Origin: Euonymus europaeus
Lineage: Eukaryota; Streptophyta; Magnoliopsida; Celastrales; Celastraceae
DNA: 64,000 bases
NCBI GenBank assembly: GCA_963580455.1
Contig: OY756968.1
Location: 18,073,996-18,137,995, forward strand
Direction of reading: 5' to 3'
Positions 44,452 to 56,737 of the stretch are shown piece after piece (within the stretch, counting starts at the first letter, position 1; each line of letters opens with the position of its first letter). The position numbers and the translations under genes are program-made. The notes under the pieces are model-generated. The model had not been told where the DNA came from. It saw nothing but the letters and a program-made list of their open reading frames with translations, and did not search any database.

Positions 44452-46553
44452 GAGCAGCTCGACATTTTCTCTAAGATTCTGTGAATTTATGTTTGTGATG
44501 CTGCAATCATTTAGTTTGTCGTGTATCTTTGTTGTTGTGCCTTTAATTATTATGGTTTGTTTTGCAGTTCTTTGGTGGAATTAATTAAAATTGCATCTAG
44601 AATGTAAATTGTTTGTATTTCTCGTCAATATCTATAATGGAGTTGTAATTCAATATATGGTAGACTTGTTGATTTTGTATAATCACTTCTAGAAAAGAAA
44701 AAACTATGTACTTCATAGGGCCTCGCTACCTCATTCACTGATAATGTGTAGCTAATGATGGGTCATATATCAACTACCCCTCAAAGGTGGTACAAACTGG
44801 CTTTCTTATACAATCTTCTTTGTAAAATTATATCAAAAATTGTGTATGTGATACATAAGTTGATCCCAAATGCTCTTTTAAGGCAACATGGATGGAAAGC
44901 ATGACCAATTTTAGTTTCAGCATGGAGAAGAAGTTTATAGGCTGTTGCTCCAATTTTTTTGACACCTCAAATGACAAATAATATCCGGGACAACCCTATT
45001 TCAAAACATGGGCTAAAACTTAAAAACGACATGGACAGCTGCCTTCAAACTCTGTGAAGGAAATTTTTTTGAAATAAATTTGTACGACAAGAAATTCTTG
45101 TAAACTGTATGAAATGTAATTGCCTAATAGAGGGAGCCGATCTATGCAACGGACAAATCAGAATCCCCCAACCTCTCCAAAGACTCTTTATCTCTTTTAG
45201 TGAGATCCATGCCAACTTCTTCGATATGGTTTCTCTTTGTATCGTGAATGATGTGGGACTCATTTTCCCACAAATGGTGCTAAATTGTTGGTACACTTTT
45301 TCCAACAATCAAGGCCAACAGTTACTATGTCATGGGATGACGTTGAACTCCCGCTAAGAAAGAGAGAGATTGTACGAACGAGTTTAACTTGGGAACACTG
45401 GTGCGGTGCCTGCCAAAGAAGCTCGGTTGTGAGAATTAGTACAGAGTTTATAGGAAAACTTATATGATAAACGACATGTAGATGATGCAGGTGATGATGT
45501 AAGAGAGGATATAATTTTAGAGAGTTAAGTAGGTGAAAAAGTCCTCTTTAATTACATGTTTGGGATATTTATATGCGATTGAGGGGTATGCGAAAATATT
45601 AAGTTACCCTAGTTTAAGCCACCTTAAGTTTAAAGTCGTATGACCATATTCGTCGTACGGGGATAAAAATATTGATAAACCAAATCAATTATTTTATTGA
45701 TTAATAACGGTCGTACCCATATGATCGTACCACTTACTATGGTACCAATAAAATAATTTATTATGTTAATTGCTAACTGTAATAATATAGGTGGTTATAG
45801 TTGTACCAATTATGATAGTATGTATGTATGAAAAACTAAAACCAAAATAAATTTACTTGGGCCACTCATTAATGTCAAGCTGATTATGTTGTACTAATGC
45901 CTTATAACCTGGTATATGAACCACTACTTAATTTTTTTAGAACATCTACTGGGTCGTGTACCAATATGTGACGTAAGCATGACTTGAAATGTATCATCAC
46001 AATTTTTAACCATAACAAAATGCTCACAATGCGAAATAGAACCAACGGTACTAGAGGTAAACCTCTTCCGAATAGGTCGTTGAGATTTCTTAGCATACAA
46101 AGAATTCCATTCTCCACTATCTTAAGCATAATAGTCCATCGAATATTCCCCAACAAGGGACTTTTCCAAACCATTTGCTTCCCCACAAGCACAGCCACCA
46201 CAAAAGTGGCAGTTGAAATGCATCCCCCCAGTCAATAGAGAGTCGTGGACATGCAATCTAAATCTGAGCATCTACTCAATCTTCAAACAGTGCAATCCTC
46301 CCAAGACTAATCTCCGATGTCAAGCTGACTATGTAATCCAACTCTCTCTCCTTTATCTTCCTCTCCAGCCTCTCTAAGATCCTTAAGTTGCCTTGTCTTC
46401 TAAGGGTTCCCAGCAATTCTCCAGCTCCTTGCCTCCCTAGTTGCCCTCTCTATGGCTCTTTTCCTCATAACCCTCATCCTGCTGTGATCATACTCCTCCA
46501 AGATGTTATGCTACTGATTCTTGTTGGCTCTCAATTATTCTCAGTAATAAGTT
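44452..46553. other. Spacer in unit A, no recognisable gene
   Basis: About 2.1 kb after the B3 gene. No canonical AATAAA is seen in the first 300 bp, although T/G-rich text typical of plant 3' ends is present. A minus-strand stretch around 45960-46210 reads in one frame 'CHFCGGCACGEANGLEKS' but has stops and is unrecognised. ORFs at 45045-45467 and 46388-46573 show no domain. Confidence 0.45.
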
Positions 46554-46810
46554 TGTTAGAGTTAGTCACTTAACTTTGTTAAGTATCTATTAAGTCTTGC
46601 CACGTGTATTAACATAGTGTTGCATTTTTTGTTAAGGAGTTGGAGTCGATTTGGCAGAACAAACATATATAAGCTTGTTCTCCTTCACTTGTAAGGTAGT
46701 TAATGATTTGTGAATAACAATTCTTCATTCTCTTTTCCTTTCTTCTCTTGAATTCTCTGGAATTCACCATTTACAAGTTACAAGGTCTAGGTTTCAAAGG
46801 AGGTTTAACA
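46554..46810 (+). repeat. Copia-type LTR piece in unit A
   Basis: Begins TGTTAGAGTTAGTC and ends GGTTTAACA, followed at once by TTGGTATCATAGG, a degenerate initiator-Met primer-binding site. It contains a TATATAAG box with a downstream GAATAACAATTCTTC block, as in short copia LTRs. No matching 3' LTR or plus-strand coding region follows, and no target duplication is seen, so this is a 5'-LTR remnant. Confidence 0.65.
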
Positions 46811-46936
46811 TTGGTATCATAGGATTTTGATCTAGCCAAACTTTATTGTTCCCCACCTGTGTATGCCACTCCATCACACGAGATGAGCCTCTCAAAACAT
46901 GTATAAAGACTATAATACCCTTAGGGTATTCTAACA

Positions 46937-47025
46937 CCCCCAAGTTCGAGCATAAATATCAATCATGCCCAACCTTTTACAAATATAAGTTATCATATTC
47001 CCTGCAATAGCTTTTGTTAATATAT
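46937..47025 (-). pseudogene. Copia RNase H C-terminus, LTR start and polypurine tract, minus strand (unit A)
   Basis: On the minus strand, 'QVANILTKAIAGNMITYICK' followed by 'RLGMIDIYARTWG' is the C-terminal end of copia pol. It runs into a G-rich tract (TTGGGGGTG) and then an LTR start TGTTAGAATACCC whose first base pairs with 46936. It therefore faces the LTR piece at 46554 tail to tail, and only about 90 bp of coding sequence survive. Confidence 0.7.
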
Positions 47026-49525
47026 TAGCAACCTGGAAGAGCTTTTGTTAATTTGGTTTTTGATTTGTTATTGATTTTGGACATGTCTATGTGTAGCTAA
47101 ATTACTCTTTAGTTTGGGTATGGTTAGTTTATTCTACTGAAGCTTTGTTGCTCGATTTCATTGACGATTAAACAAGTTTTAGTTCATTGATTCTCTATTT
47201 CTTTTTATATTTCTTATTGTTGTGAATGTCTCATTAACATCATGATAAGTAGAAACTGTTAGTTAAGCATATTCAACTGACCATAGCCCGATGTTTAACA
47301 AGTAAAAATAATCTGAATATGACCCAAATTTGAAATCTTTGAACACAATTGATTAGGTAATATGTCATTTTCAAAGGTTGTGCGTTTGTCGACTTTCTCG
47401 TTTATATGCTTATCTTAGGAAATTCGTAGGATACACCAATTGATCTTGGGCTGGACCAAAGCCAAGTCTGTTGCTTAGGAAAGTCAAAATTGGTCGAGTC
47501 GAACCAAGGTCTCTTGATTGACTACGTTAGACCTTTAATTGATGTAATTGCATATTGAATCGTGTGACTGAGTGACAGTAGGAGAATAACACCAATCCAA
47601 GCTAAACTCCTTCCATATAGGATTACACAGTTTAAGCCAATTTTTCTCATCTTTAATGATATGAATTTTCTGCAATTTATTCGCGTTATTGCAATATTGC
47701 TTGCTTGGTAGTTCATAGTTGATACACTCTCTATGGATACGATCTCATTCACTTTTATACTATTACATGGCACGTACACTTGTGATTAGATAATATTGCA
47801 AGTTTTACTTGTGATATTTTATATTGAGCATCCTCTAGTAGTGCCAATTCTTGCTTTCATAAATGCAGTGACAATGCAACGTCGAAGGAAAAGAACGGTC
47901 CCCCATGGCATTGCTGTTTTCTCTAGGTTTTTGACAGGAGACAAATAGCCACTTGCGATGGCTGCAGGATCCAGGATCACCTTCATCTACAAGCCTATTT
48001 GGGGAAAGAGATAGTCCAATAAGAATGGTTAGCCCGTCAGCAAATCCGTTGTTCCACATCTTCAAATTTGGACGATTTTCTAATGGCCAACTCATCACGC
48101 AGGTAGTTTGACTGACCAAATTTGGGAAAACCTGCCCGAGTGACCAAAATGAAACAATTTCAAACTTTTGGTTACTAGAGTGGAACGTTTAAACATTAGT
48201 TGATTAAAATGAAACATTGTCATATTTCGGTGTTGATTTGTTTTATTAATCCAAAAGAGAAAGACAACCAATGCCAAAATCAACCACCATCAATTTAATA
48301 CAAGTAGAAATGAACAACAAATAAAAAAAATGAAACTATGTTCACAGCAGACAAAGAGGGAGAAGAAAGAAATAGAAAGGAACACCGATTCACTGCATGG
48401 ACAAGTGGTACACAGATCCACCAAAAAGCACGTTGACTTCAAAGTCCTAGCATTCACCTTGACAATTGGGATTCCTTTATTTTGATGCAGGGACTCGATT
48501 ATTAAGATGGAGATGCGTTGTTTCTAATGAAAAGAAAAGAGAGAAAACGAATGAGTTAAAAACGGAGATGAATTGTTATTAAATCTCAGCCATCAGATGA
48601 AATGGATGGCTGATATTTAATGCATTTTAGTTAATTTCATCAAACCAATTACGGCCCTGGGGCCGTTCCTAGTCACATCTCAATTCCACCTCACATGTTG
48701 GCCGTTAGATTGTTATGTTTAATCTTAGCCACTGAATGAGTTCACCATTAATAACATCAATCAACTATATTCTTTAAATAGGGATAACTGTCAATTTGAC
48801 CATTATATTTGCCAAAATGGTCAATCAAGCTCATTTACTTCAAAATAGGTCATTGAAGCTCATCTACTTTCCAATTTTGTCTAAATAAACCCTACCGTTT
48901 ATCAGACGTTTAAAAGTCGTTGAATGTCCGTTAGTTTGCTTACGTGTCATTTTTTCATTATTTTTTCATTTGAATTAAAATAATAAAATTGTTTAATGAT
49001 TAAAAAAAATCATGTTTCATCCCTCTTCGAAAGAGCAAATGGACTTTCTATATCATTGTTGGCTAGAGTTCTTGTTAGATCAACAAGATGGTTGTGGCTT
49101 TTATGATGCAAACTCTTGTTATATTTGTACAAATTGTACTCGAGTCAAGGTTGAACCATTTGGGTCCTTTACTAGTCCTTCACCTCTAGTGATTGCTCCC
49201 ACTTGAAAAAGGATGGACAAAATGTGCTTCCATCTCGGCATTCTTTACAGATAAGTGGTGCTTGGCAGAGAATCTTTCAGTGGCCGGATCAAACAACTTT
49301 GTCCATGTATGATCGATTGACAGAAAGACTTGTTTGTATCAAAATTAAAAGTAGAGTAACCCAAATGACACATTTTAAAATAAAAATATTTAATCTATCC
49401 TTTTTAATAGGTGGAGGGATCATTTTAAATAAAATAAAATACCCCCAAATTTTTTGTGGGAGGAAACATTTTCTCCACTATAGTCTAAATCCTCTGTCCT
49501 CACATGAGTCAACGGGACATCTTCC
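47026..49525. other. Spacer in unit A with dispersed repeats, no gene
   Basis: About 2.5 kb. 48640-48790 is a dispersed repeat related to 35826-35975. 48780-49010 contains 'ACGTGTCATTTTTTCATT' text common in plant repeats. Short ORFs (47522-48283 minus, 49012-49541 plus) have no recognisable domain. Confidence 0.45.
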
Positions 49526-52500
49526 ATGGAGAGTTTCTTGATTTCATCGATGTCTTCTTCAGAGCTTCTCTTGAAGGCTTTCTTGGAGATTCATTTGCTT
49601 CACGATGTAGTCATGGGGTTTCGCGGTGATCATCGGTGTCGCTCATCGTCAATTCATGAATTCAAGCTCCGAGCTCTACAAATTGTTTGGTTCCAAGTGT
49701 CAGCTACTTACGGCAGGTGAAAATTTAATTGGTTAGCGAGACTGAAGCTTTGAGTTTTTTTCCTTAACATTTTTGTTTTTTTTAGTGAATTAATCACTAG
49801 TTAGATCAGAACAATTCGGCATTATCTATCAAATGTAATTTAGGGGATTCATAACCAAACATGATATCTCATAAGAACTGCTAATTTCATGGGAATCCTG
49901 TTTGAATTTTAATGGAAATATTTAATAGCAATTTCTTTTTATTAAATTACTGTTATAATATGCGTTCTAGGCAGTAGCACTTCAGTAAGATTGAGTCCTG
50001 TTTTTGGAATGTACAGGCTTTGTCGCTGTTCTGATTTATTGTTCTTATTTCTTTCGTTTGTTGATGTCTGCAGATACTTGCCTACTCCATGGCTTTCCAG
50101 TCCTCATCTCCAGACAACCTATCTGAGTTTTTTTGGCAGTGCCCCCTATTTTAGCTATAGGCGGTTAGTGATGAAAATTTTCTTACTACCAATGTCAAAA
50201 GTCGCGAATGATTGTCTATTGGAGTAGTCATGATATTTTTATGTCACTTCCTCGATTTGCGCCTCTATGTTCGTATACATTATTAATGTACTGTTTCTGT
50301 TAAGTCGCATATTCCATGCACAAGATGGTGTGACAAGGGCTCTGGATTGGCTTATGTATTCTGTGGTTGGTACTAATTATCTTGACAAGTTAATTTTCAA
50401 GCTGTATGTTTTATGCATGAATTTGGTTCTTTTGGTGTACCATTTAAAATGCATTTTACTCAGGAAAACTGCAAATAACTAGAATCTTCATGTCCTCTAC
50501 CTAGGTAGAAACAACTTTTCAAGATTTCAGTTTTTTCAACTTTTGAGAAATCTTGTGCCCATTTTATTTTGAAATAAAAAAAGGGGTGGGGGTGGGAACG
50601 AAGCTTACATTTTCTTTAATGAGTACACTTTGAGTTCAAAGCTCATCACAAATTGGTTTTATGGTAAACTTTTGATGTGTCAGTGGTATTGGGGTTTAAA
50701 GAGCCTAAGTCTTTGTTTATGTTTTCTTTTTCTTCACCATAATTTGGACCTGGATTCTGGTTGCTCACAAAAAAAAATAAAAAAAAAATCGAGTACTGGT
50801 CCTGCTAGCAGTTGTTTTATAATTGATTATGTGCATGTTGGATGTAGGATGACAATATAAATGTTGCTCCATGCTAAATACTTGCATATTTCTGTTGTAG
50901 AATAGAAACATAATATAAATTTATATGCAAGATTTAAGGTCAAATTGTTAGTTACCACAATATTTTCCCCAGGAAATTACATAATTCTCTTATTTTTGAA
51001 CTTGTGTTTAACAGTGTGAAGGTGCCTTCCAAGTGAATGATACCACTCTAAGAAATGATAACATTCCAATTGTTATAGTCATACCTGGTCTAATGAGTGA
51101 TTCTACTGATGCTGTAAGTATCATTCATTTTTTTTTTGTTTCATCCCTTTCAAACTGAATCTCTAATTTCCTTTGGTGCTTTTAGGAAAATACTATTGAA
51201 ATTATTCAAAACTGGACTCTTGCCAGATAGCCATATGTCCGCTCTTTTATTTTTTTTCTTTTAAAAGGACACCCATTTATCCTTGTCTTCTGGTGAATGG
51301 GTACGCAATAGAAAAGTATCTGTCAAGGTATCGAGGTACCGCGAGGTATTGAGATCGATGTGTTTAACTCTTTTAAATAATAGTTAATTTGTCACTACTC
51401 TCTCTCTCTCTCTCTCATAAACGTGTAACATGTAACAGTACATAAATCATCTTGCTTTCAAGATGGCAAGTCAGGGCTGCGTTGTCGTTGTAAGCAATCA
51501 TGACAGACTTGGTGGCATATCAATGACTGTGAGTCCTTGTTAAAAATACTTTTGAATCACATTTATATCATTTATCAAATAAAAGTTCTAAGTAGTTGGA
51601 AAATATTTCCAGTTAAAATTGCGAAACGATTAAAGGAAAAGTTGTCTTAGTATGGTTGGAATGCTTTTATAATATTAACATTCTGGTTCATCACACCACT
51701 GTTTAAGTTTAATTTTTTGTACATTATATAGGACATAACTCATTCTTGTTTTTTTTGGATAATTAACTTGGTCCATGCTTCAGGAATGGGCTCTCTGAAC
51801 TGGATATTTAAACATTCGAATTTCATTAACTAGATGAAGTGCTAGATAACAGATTTCATTTATGTCATTGACATTCTGCCTTCGCTGGTATTTGTACGAA
51901 TATTTTATTTTTATAGTATTCTTTGTGCACCTTATTACACACTACATTGTGTATCTAGATGTTCACAACAATATTCAATTTTGCTTTCTAAGTGGTTCTA
52001 AAGATCATTATCTAACAAGGTCGCCATTGTGAAAATTATGATCAGTCTGATTGCTTCTATAATTCTTTTATCAAACTTTTTAAGTAGCTGCACATATTCA
52101 AAGGAATGCATATCGCTTCATTCTGTATGCTGATTTGGCTGGTTGTAAAGGCCAGTAAAATTCAAGAAAGACATACAAATAATTACCTATGATTCTCCCT
52201 TTTAATATGACAAGCCTTTTTGTTAGGCCTCCATGTTGGGGACTAAATCTCTGATAGACCTTGTTTATGAGTAGGTTAGTGAGTATTAAAAACTTATTGG
52301 TGAACCACAATCTAGAAATGGCTTACTGCTGATGCTATGGCTATTCTTTTCTATCGTTCTTTGGATAATGTGGCAAATTTTAATTGGGAGTGTTGCCAAA
52401 TATGGTCATGGCACTTCTATACCAAACTAAGAGCCATTTGGAGTCCTACTGTAGTTGCTATTTTTCTTTTTATTGTTCTTCTAAATTCTATACTTTTCAC

Positions 52501-52704
52501 CCTTCTTTGTAGGTACGTGACAGGTTCATTAACCGCAGTCTTGTGAAGAAGTTGTCCAACACAGTGCTAGGTTTTGGCCTTCAAGATTTTCCCAATGGTA
52601 TGGCTATATCGTTTCGTTTACCGAGTTTCTATTTTTGTTTTCTTCTGCATTATAGGCATCAGTCTGTTTTGGCTCATTTAGCAGATTGGGAAGGCATTAA
52701 GAAG
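49526..52704 (+). pseudogene. EMB8-like chimeric pseudogene across the A/B unit junction
   Basis: 5' part from unit A: exon 1 49526-49716 (MESFLISSMSSSELLLKAF, LEIHLLHDVVMGFRGD, then out of frame), exon 2 from 50074 to about 50163 (YLPTPWLSSPHLQTTYLSFF, GSAPYFSYRR), an 'ALDWLMYS' exon near 50312-50370, 51015-51113 (NDNIPIVIVIPGLMSDSTDA) and 51439-51528 (YINHLAFKMASQGCVVVVSN, HDRLGGISMT). The unit junction at 52300/52301 then joins exons 52513-52597 and 52656-52704 of unit B (RDRFINRSLV; HQSVLAHLADWEGIKK). Compared with the founder, the exon encoding VKYLGEDG...PWDLL is missing. An 8-bp insertion shifts exon 1, and the N-terminal membrane segment is deleted. No nucleophile motif is present, so no active hydrolase is expected. 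Confidence 0.78.
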
Positions 52705-53461
52705 GTTGCTTTCCTTATCCTTTTATTATGTGCTCAGCAGTTGTATGGTATAAATAAATATCAGTGAAGAATAATTAAATCAGAGCGATACTAAATGAAG
52801 TTTCGAGTCTTTATGCTAATTTATTACGGGTCAATTTACGAAATTATGAAAATAGTTGACGAAGCAAGAAGCTTTCAGTGCTGTAACCAATAGTTATACT
52901 GTTTGAGATCTCATCTCACATCACAACTATAAGACAAGCCTTTCTTTTTCTTATCCCGCATCTGCTGGTTCGTAATACGCTTTATAAGCGCCCCCTTAGA
53001 TAGACTTGTTGCTTGATTGCTAGATTTGCTGGTTAGTAAAATTGAGGGGTTTGCTGGTAATGCTGGCAGAGAATGCATAATATTGGATTCAGAATAATGG
53101 GCGCCCAGCTGGGCTGGGGGTTACGAATTGGTATGCTATTTATATATGCTTTTGCTACGACCTTAAATTTCTTGTGTAGTTGTATGCAAATGACCATCTC
53201 TTGTTTAGTCGTCGCGGTTATAGATCTAATGGTGGTATGTGCACTGTGGTTATGTATGCTTATGTTCCTCCCTTGATTTCTTATTGGAGGTGAGCGAGCA
53301 ACATGTTAATTAGTTGCCTCATATAAAAATTCCAAATTAAATAAAAGAAAAACACTTCTAAATCTCTATTTCCTTGTGGGCCCCTCAATGTTCTGGAATT
53401 AAGTTGGTATCATTCGAATGATTGTGATACTTGTTACATGACGTTATGTCAGGTTAACTTG
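52705..53461. other. Non-coding spacer in unit B
   Basis: Counterpart of 42993-43749. Nothing recognised. Confidence 0.5.
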
Positions 53462-53471
53462 CATGCACGTG
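53462..53471 (+). promoter_or_regulatory. RY/G-box composite upstream of B3 gene (copy B)
   Basis: CATGCACGTG, unchanged from copy A. Confidence 0.5.
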
Positions 53472-53714
53472 ATCGACAAATGTCATTTTCATTTCCAGAA
53501 AATAAATAAATAGTTTGTTTATTTGTAGCCGACAAATGCATTTTTTTGCATGAGCTGCAAAATCTTGGTTTCAGTCGAGCGATTTCTCTGTTCGTCACAC
53601 ATTCATAATATTTGTAGTTAGACTTGACCACCAAAAAATTTCATGAAACACCAGAGAATGAAGTCTATCGTATGTGTGTGTGATGGCTCGAACAATATGA
53701 TTCACTTGATACCC

Positions 53715-53722
53715 TATAAATA
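53715..53722 (+). promoter_or_regulatory. TATA box of B3 gene (copy B)
   Basis: TATAAATA, 116 bp before the ATG at 53831. Confidence 0.7.
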
Positions 53723-53830
53723 CCATAATAATCCATCACTCCCAGAATCATATCTTCTTGCTCAGCTTGTAAACAAAACAATTGTTTCACAAATCTGGTT
53801 GGATTCTTCTCATCTCATCTTATCTCGTCA

Positions 53831-54163
53831 ATGGCGGAGCTCTTTAGGAAAATACTCTCACAAACTGATATTGATCACAGATTAGCATTTCCTACCGCCT
53901 TGTTAAGAGAGTTTCCATTTCCTGTCGGAGCTCATTCAACAACCTTTCAAGCCACAGACACCAACCATGAAGAGTGGAGCTTCAAACTCTCTATTCGGAG
54001 AAATGACCCAAATCCTAAGCCCGTTCTCTCTGGAAATTGGCTTCGATTCGTTCAATCTAAAGGTCTTAGAGCGGGTGACAGGATCATCCTTTATCGAGAT
54101 GGTGCTCAATACACTATCAGAGCGGAGAGAAAAATCTTTGGATTTTGGACGAATGTGATGTGA
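53831..54163 (+). CDS. Single B3-domain protein, 110 aa (copy B)
   Basis: Protein identical to copy A over all 110 residues, with the same TATA box and RY/G-box upstream. The B3 core (residues 66-85) is intact. Complete identity of gene and flanks with copy A points to a very recent duplication or to sequence homogenisation. No copy-specific regulatory change is visible. Confidence 0.82.
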   Translation: MAELFRKILSQTDIDHRLAFPTALLREFPFPVGAHSTTFQATDTNHEEWSFKLSIRRNDPNPKPVLSGNWLRFVQSKGLRAGDRIILYRDGAQYTIRAERKIFGFWTNVM

Positions 54164-56265
54164 GAGCAGCTCGACATTTTCTCTAAGATTCTGTGAATTT
54201 ATGTTTGTGATGCTGCAATCATTTAGTTTGTCGTGTATCTTTGTTGTTGTGCCTTTAATTATTATGGTTTGTTTTGCAGTTCTTTGGTGGAATTAATTAA
54301 AATTGCATCTAGAATGTAAATTGTTTGTATTTCTCGTCAATATCTATAATGGAGTTGTAATTCAATATATGGTAGACTTGTTGATTTTGTATAATCACTT
54401 CTAGAAAAGAAAAAACTATGTACTTCATAGGGCCTCGCTACCTCATTCACTGATAATGTGTAGCTAATGATGGGTCATATATCAACTACCCCTCAAAGGT
54501 GGTACAAACTGGCTTTCTTATACAATCTTCTTTGTAAAATTATATCAAAAATTGTGTATGTGATACATAAGTTGATCCCAAATGCTCTTTTAAGGCAACA
54601 TGGATGGAAAGCATGACCAATTTTAGTTTCAGCATGGAGAAGAAGTTTATAGGCTGTTGCTCCAATTTTTTTGACACCTCAAATGACAAATAATATCCGG
54701 GACAACCCTATTTCAAAACATGGGCTAAAACTTAAAAACGACATGGACAGCTGCCTTCAAACTCTGTGAAGGAAATTTTTTTGAAATAAATTTGTACGGC
54801 AAGAAATTCTTGTAAACTGTATGAAATGTAATTGCCTAATAGAGGGAGCCGATCTATGCAACGGACAAATCAGAATCCCCCAACCTCTCCAAAGACTCTT
54901 TATCTCTTTTAGTGAGATCCATGCCAACTTCTTCGATATGGTTTCTCTTTGTATCGTGAATGATGTGGGACTCATTTTCCCACAAATGGTGCTAAATTGT
55001 TGGTACAATTTTTCCAACAATCAAGGCCAACAGTTACTATGTCATGGGATGACGTTGAACTCCCGCTAAGAAAGAGAGAGATTGTACGAACGAGTTTAAC
55101 TTGGGAACACTGGTGCGGTGCCTGCCAAAGAAGCTCGGTTGTGAGAATTAGTACAGAGTTTATAGGAAAACTTATATGATAAACGACATGTAGATGATGC
55201 AGGTGATGATGTAAGAGAGGATATAATTTTAGAGAGTTAAGTAGGTGAAAAAGTCCTCTTTAATTACATGTTTGGGATATTTATATGCGATTGAGGGGTA
55301 TGCGAAAATATTAAGTTACCCTAGTTTAAGCCACCTTAAGTTTAAAGTCGTATGACCATATTCGTCGTACGGGGATAAAAATATTGATAAACCAAATCAA
55401 TTATTTTATTGATTAATAACGGTCGTACCCATATGATCGTACCACTTACTATGGTACCAATAAAATAATTTATTATGTTAATTGCTAACTGTAATAATAT
55501 AGGTGGTTATAGTTGTACCAATTATGATAGTATGTATGTATGAAAAACTAAAACCAAAATAAATTTACTTGGGCCACTCATTAATGTCAAGCTGATTATG
55601 TTGTACTAATGCCTTATAACCTGGTATATGAACCACTACTTAATTTTTTTAGAACATCTACTGGGTCGTGTACCAATATGTGACATAAGCATTACTTGAA
55701 ATGTATCATCACAATTTTTAACCATAACAAAATGCTCACAATGCGAAATAGAACCAACGGTACTAGAGGTAAACCTCTTCCGAATAGGTCGTTGAGATTT
55801 CTTAGCATACAAAGAATTCCATTCTCCACTATCTTAAGCATAATAGTCCATCGAATATTCCCCAACAAGGGACTTTTCCAAACCATTTGCTTCCCCACAA
55901 GCACAGCCACCACAAAAGTGGCAGTTGAAATGCATCCCCCCAGTCAATAGAGAGTCGTGGACATGCAATCTAAATCTGAGCATCTACTCAATCTTCAAAC
56001 AGTGCAATCCTCCCAAGACTAATCTCCGATGTCAAGCTGACTATGTAATCCAACTCTCTCTCCTTTATCTTCCTCTCCAGCCTCTCTAAGATCCTTAAGT
56101 TGCCTTGTCTTCTAAGGGTTCCCAGCAATTCTCCAGCTCCTTGCCTCCCTAGTTGCCCTCTCTATGGCTCTTTTCCTCATAACCCTCATCCTGCTGTGAT
56201 CATACTCCTCCAAGATGTTATGCTACTGATTCTTGTTGGCTCTCAATTATTCTCAGTAATAAGTT
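54164..56265. other. Spacer in unit B, no recognisable gene
   Basis: Counterpart of 44452-46553, carrying four of the five substitutions that separate copies A and B. Confidence 0.45.
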
Positions 56266-56522
56266 TGTTAGAGTTAGTCACTTAACTTTGTTAAGTATCT
56301 ATTAAGTCTTGCCACGTGTATTAACATAGTGTTGCATTTTTTGTTAAGGAGTTGGAGTCGATTTGGCAGAACAAACATATATAAGCTTGTTCTCCTTCAC
56401 TTGTAAGGTAGTTAATGATTTGTGAATAACAATTCTTCATTCTCTTTTCCTTTCTTCTCTTGAATTCTCTGGAATTCACCATTTACAAGTTACAAGGTCT
56501 AGGTTTCAAAGGAGGTTTAACA
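56266..56522 (+). repeat. Copia-type LTR piece in unit B
   Basis: Counterpart of 46554-46810, with the same degenerate primer-binding site after it. Confidence 0.65.
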
Positions 56523-56648
56523 TTGGTATCATAGGATTTTGATCTAGCCAAACTTTATTGTTCCCCACCTGTGTATGCCACTCCATCACACGAGATGAGC
56601 CTCTCAAAACATGTATAAAGACTATAATACCCTTAGGGTATTCTAACA

Positions 56649-56737
56649 CCCCCAAGTTCGAGCATAAATATCAATCATGCCCAACCTTTTACAAATATAA
56701 GTTATCATATTCCCTGCAATAGCTTTTGTTAATATAT
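56649..56737 (-). pseudogene. Copia RNase H C-terminus, minus strand (unit B)
   Basis: Counterpart of 46937-47025. It was carried along by the unit duplication and is not a separate insertion. Confidence 0.7.

Larger units (their letters stand above)
42589..52300 (+). repeat. 9,712-bp tandem unit, copy A
   Basis: Starts TGAACCACAATCTAG and is followed directly by a second copy at 52301. Every recognisable landmark (B3 gene, LTR piece, EMB8 exons) recurs at exactly +9,712. Comparing by eye I found only five substitutions from copy B (45087, 45296, 45973, 45981, 52187) and no indel. The left end abuts founder EMB8 sequence without a break in the gene order, while its right end joins homologue of about 41577 to 42589. 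Confidence 0.97.

Noticed and set aside
45045..46573. Several 60-100 aa ORFs in the unit spacer, repeated in copy B
   Set aside because: Conservation between copies reflects recent duplication, not selection, and none shows a known domain.
47522..49541. Minus- and plus-strand ORFs in the spacer before the EMB8 exon
   Set aside because: No recognisable family, and the region contains dispersed non-coding repeats.
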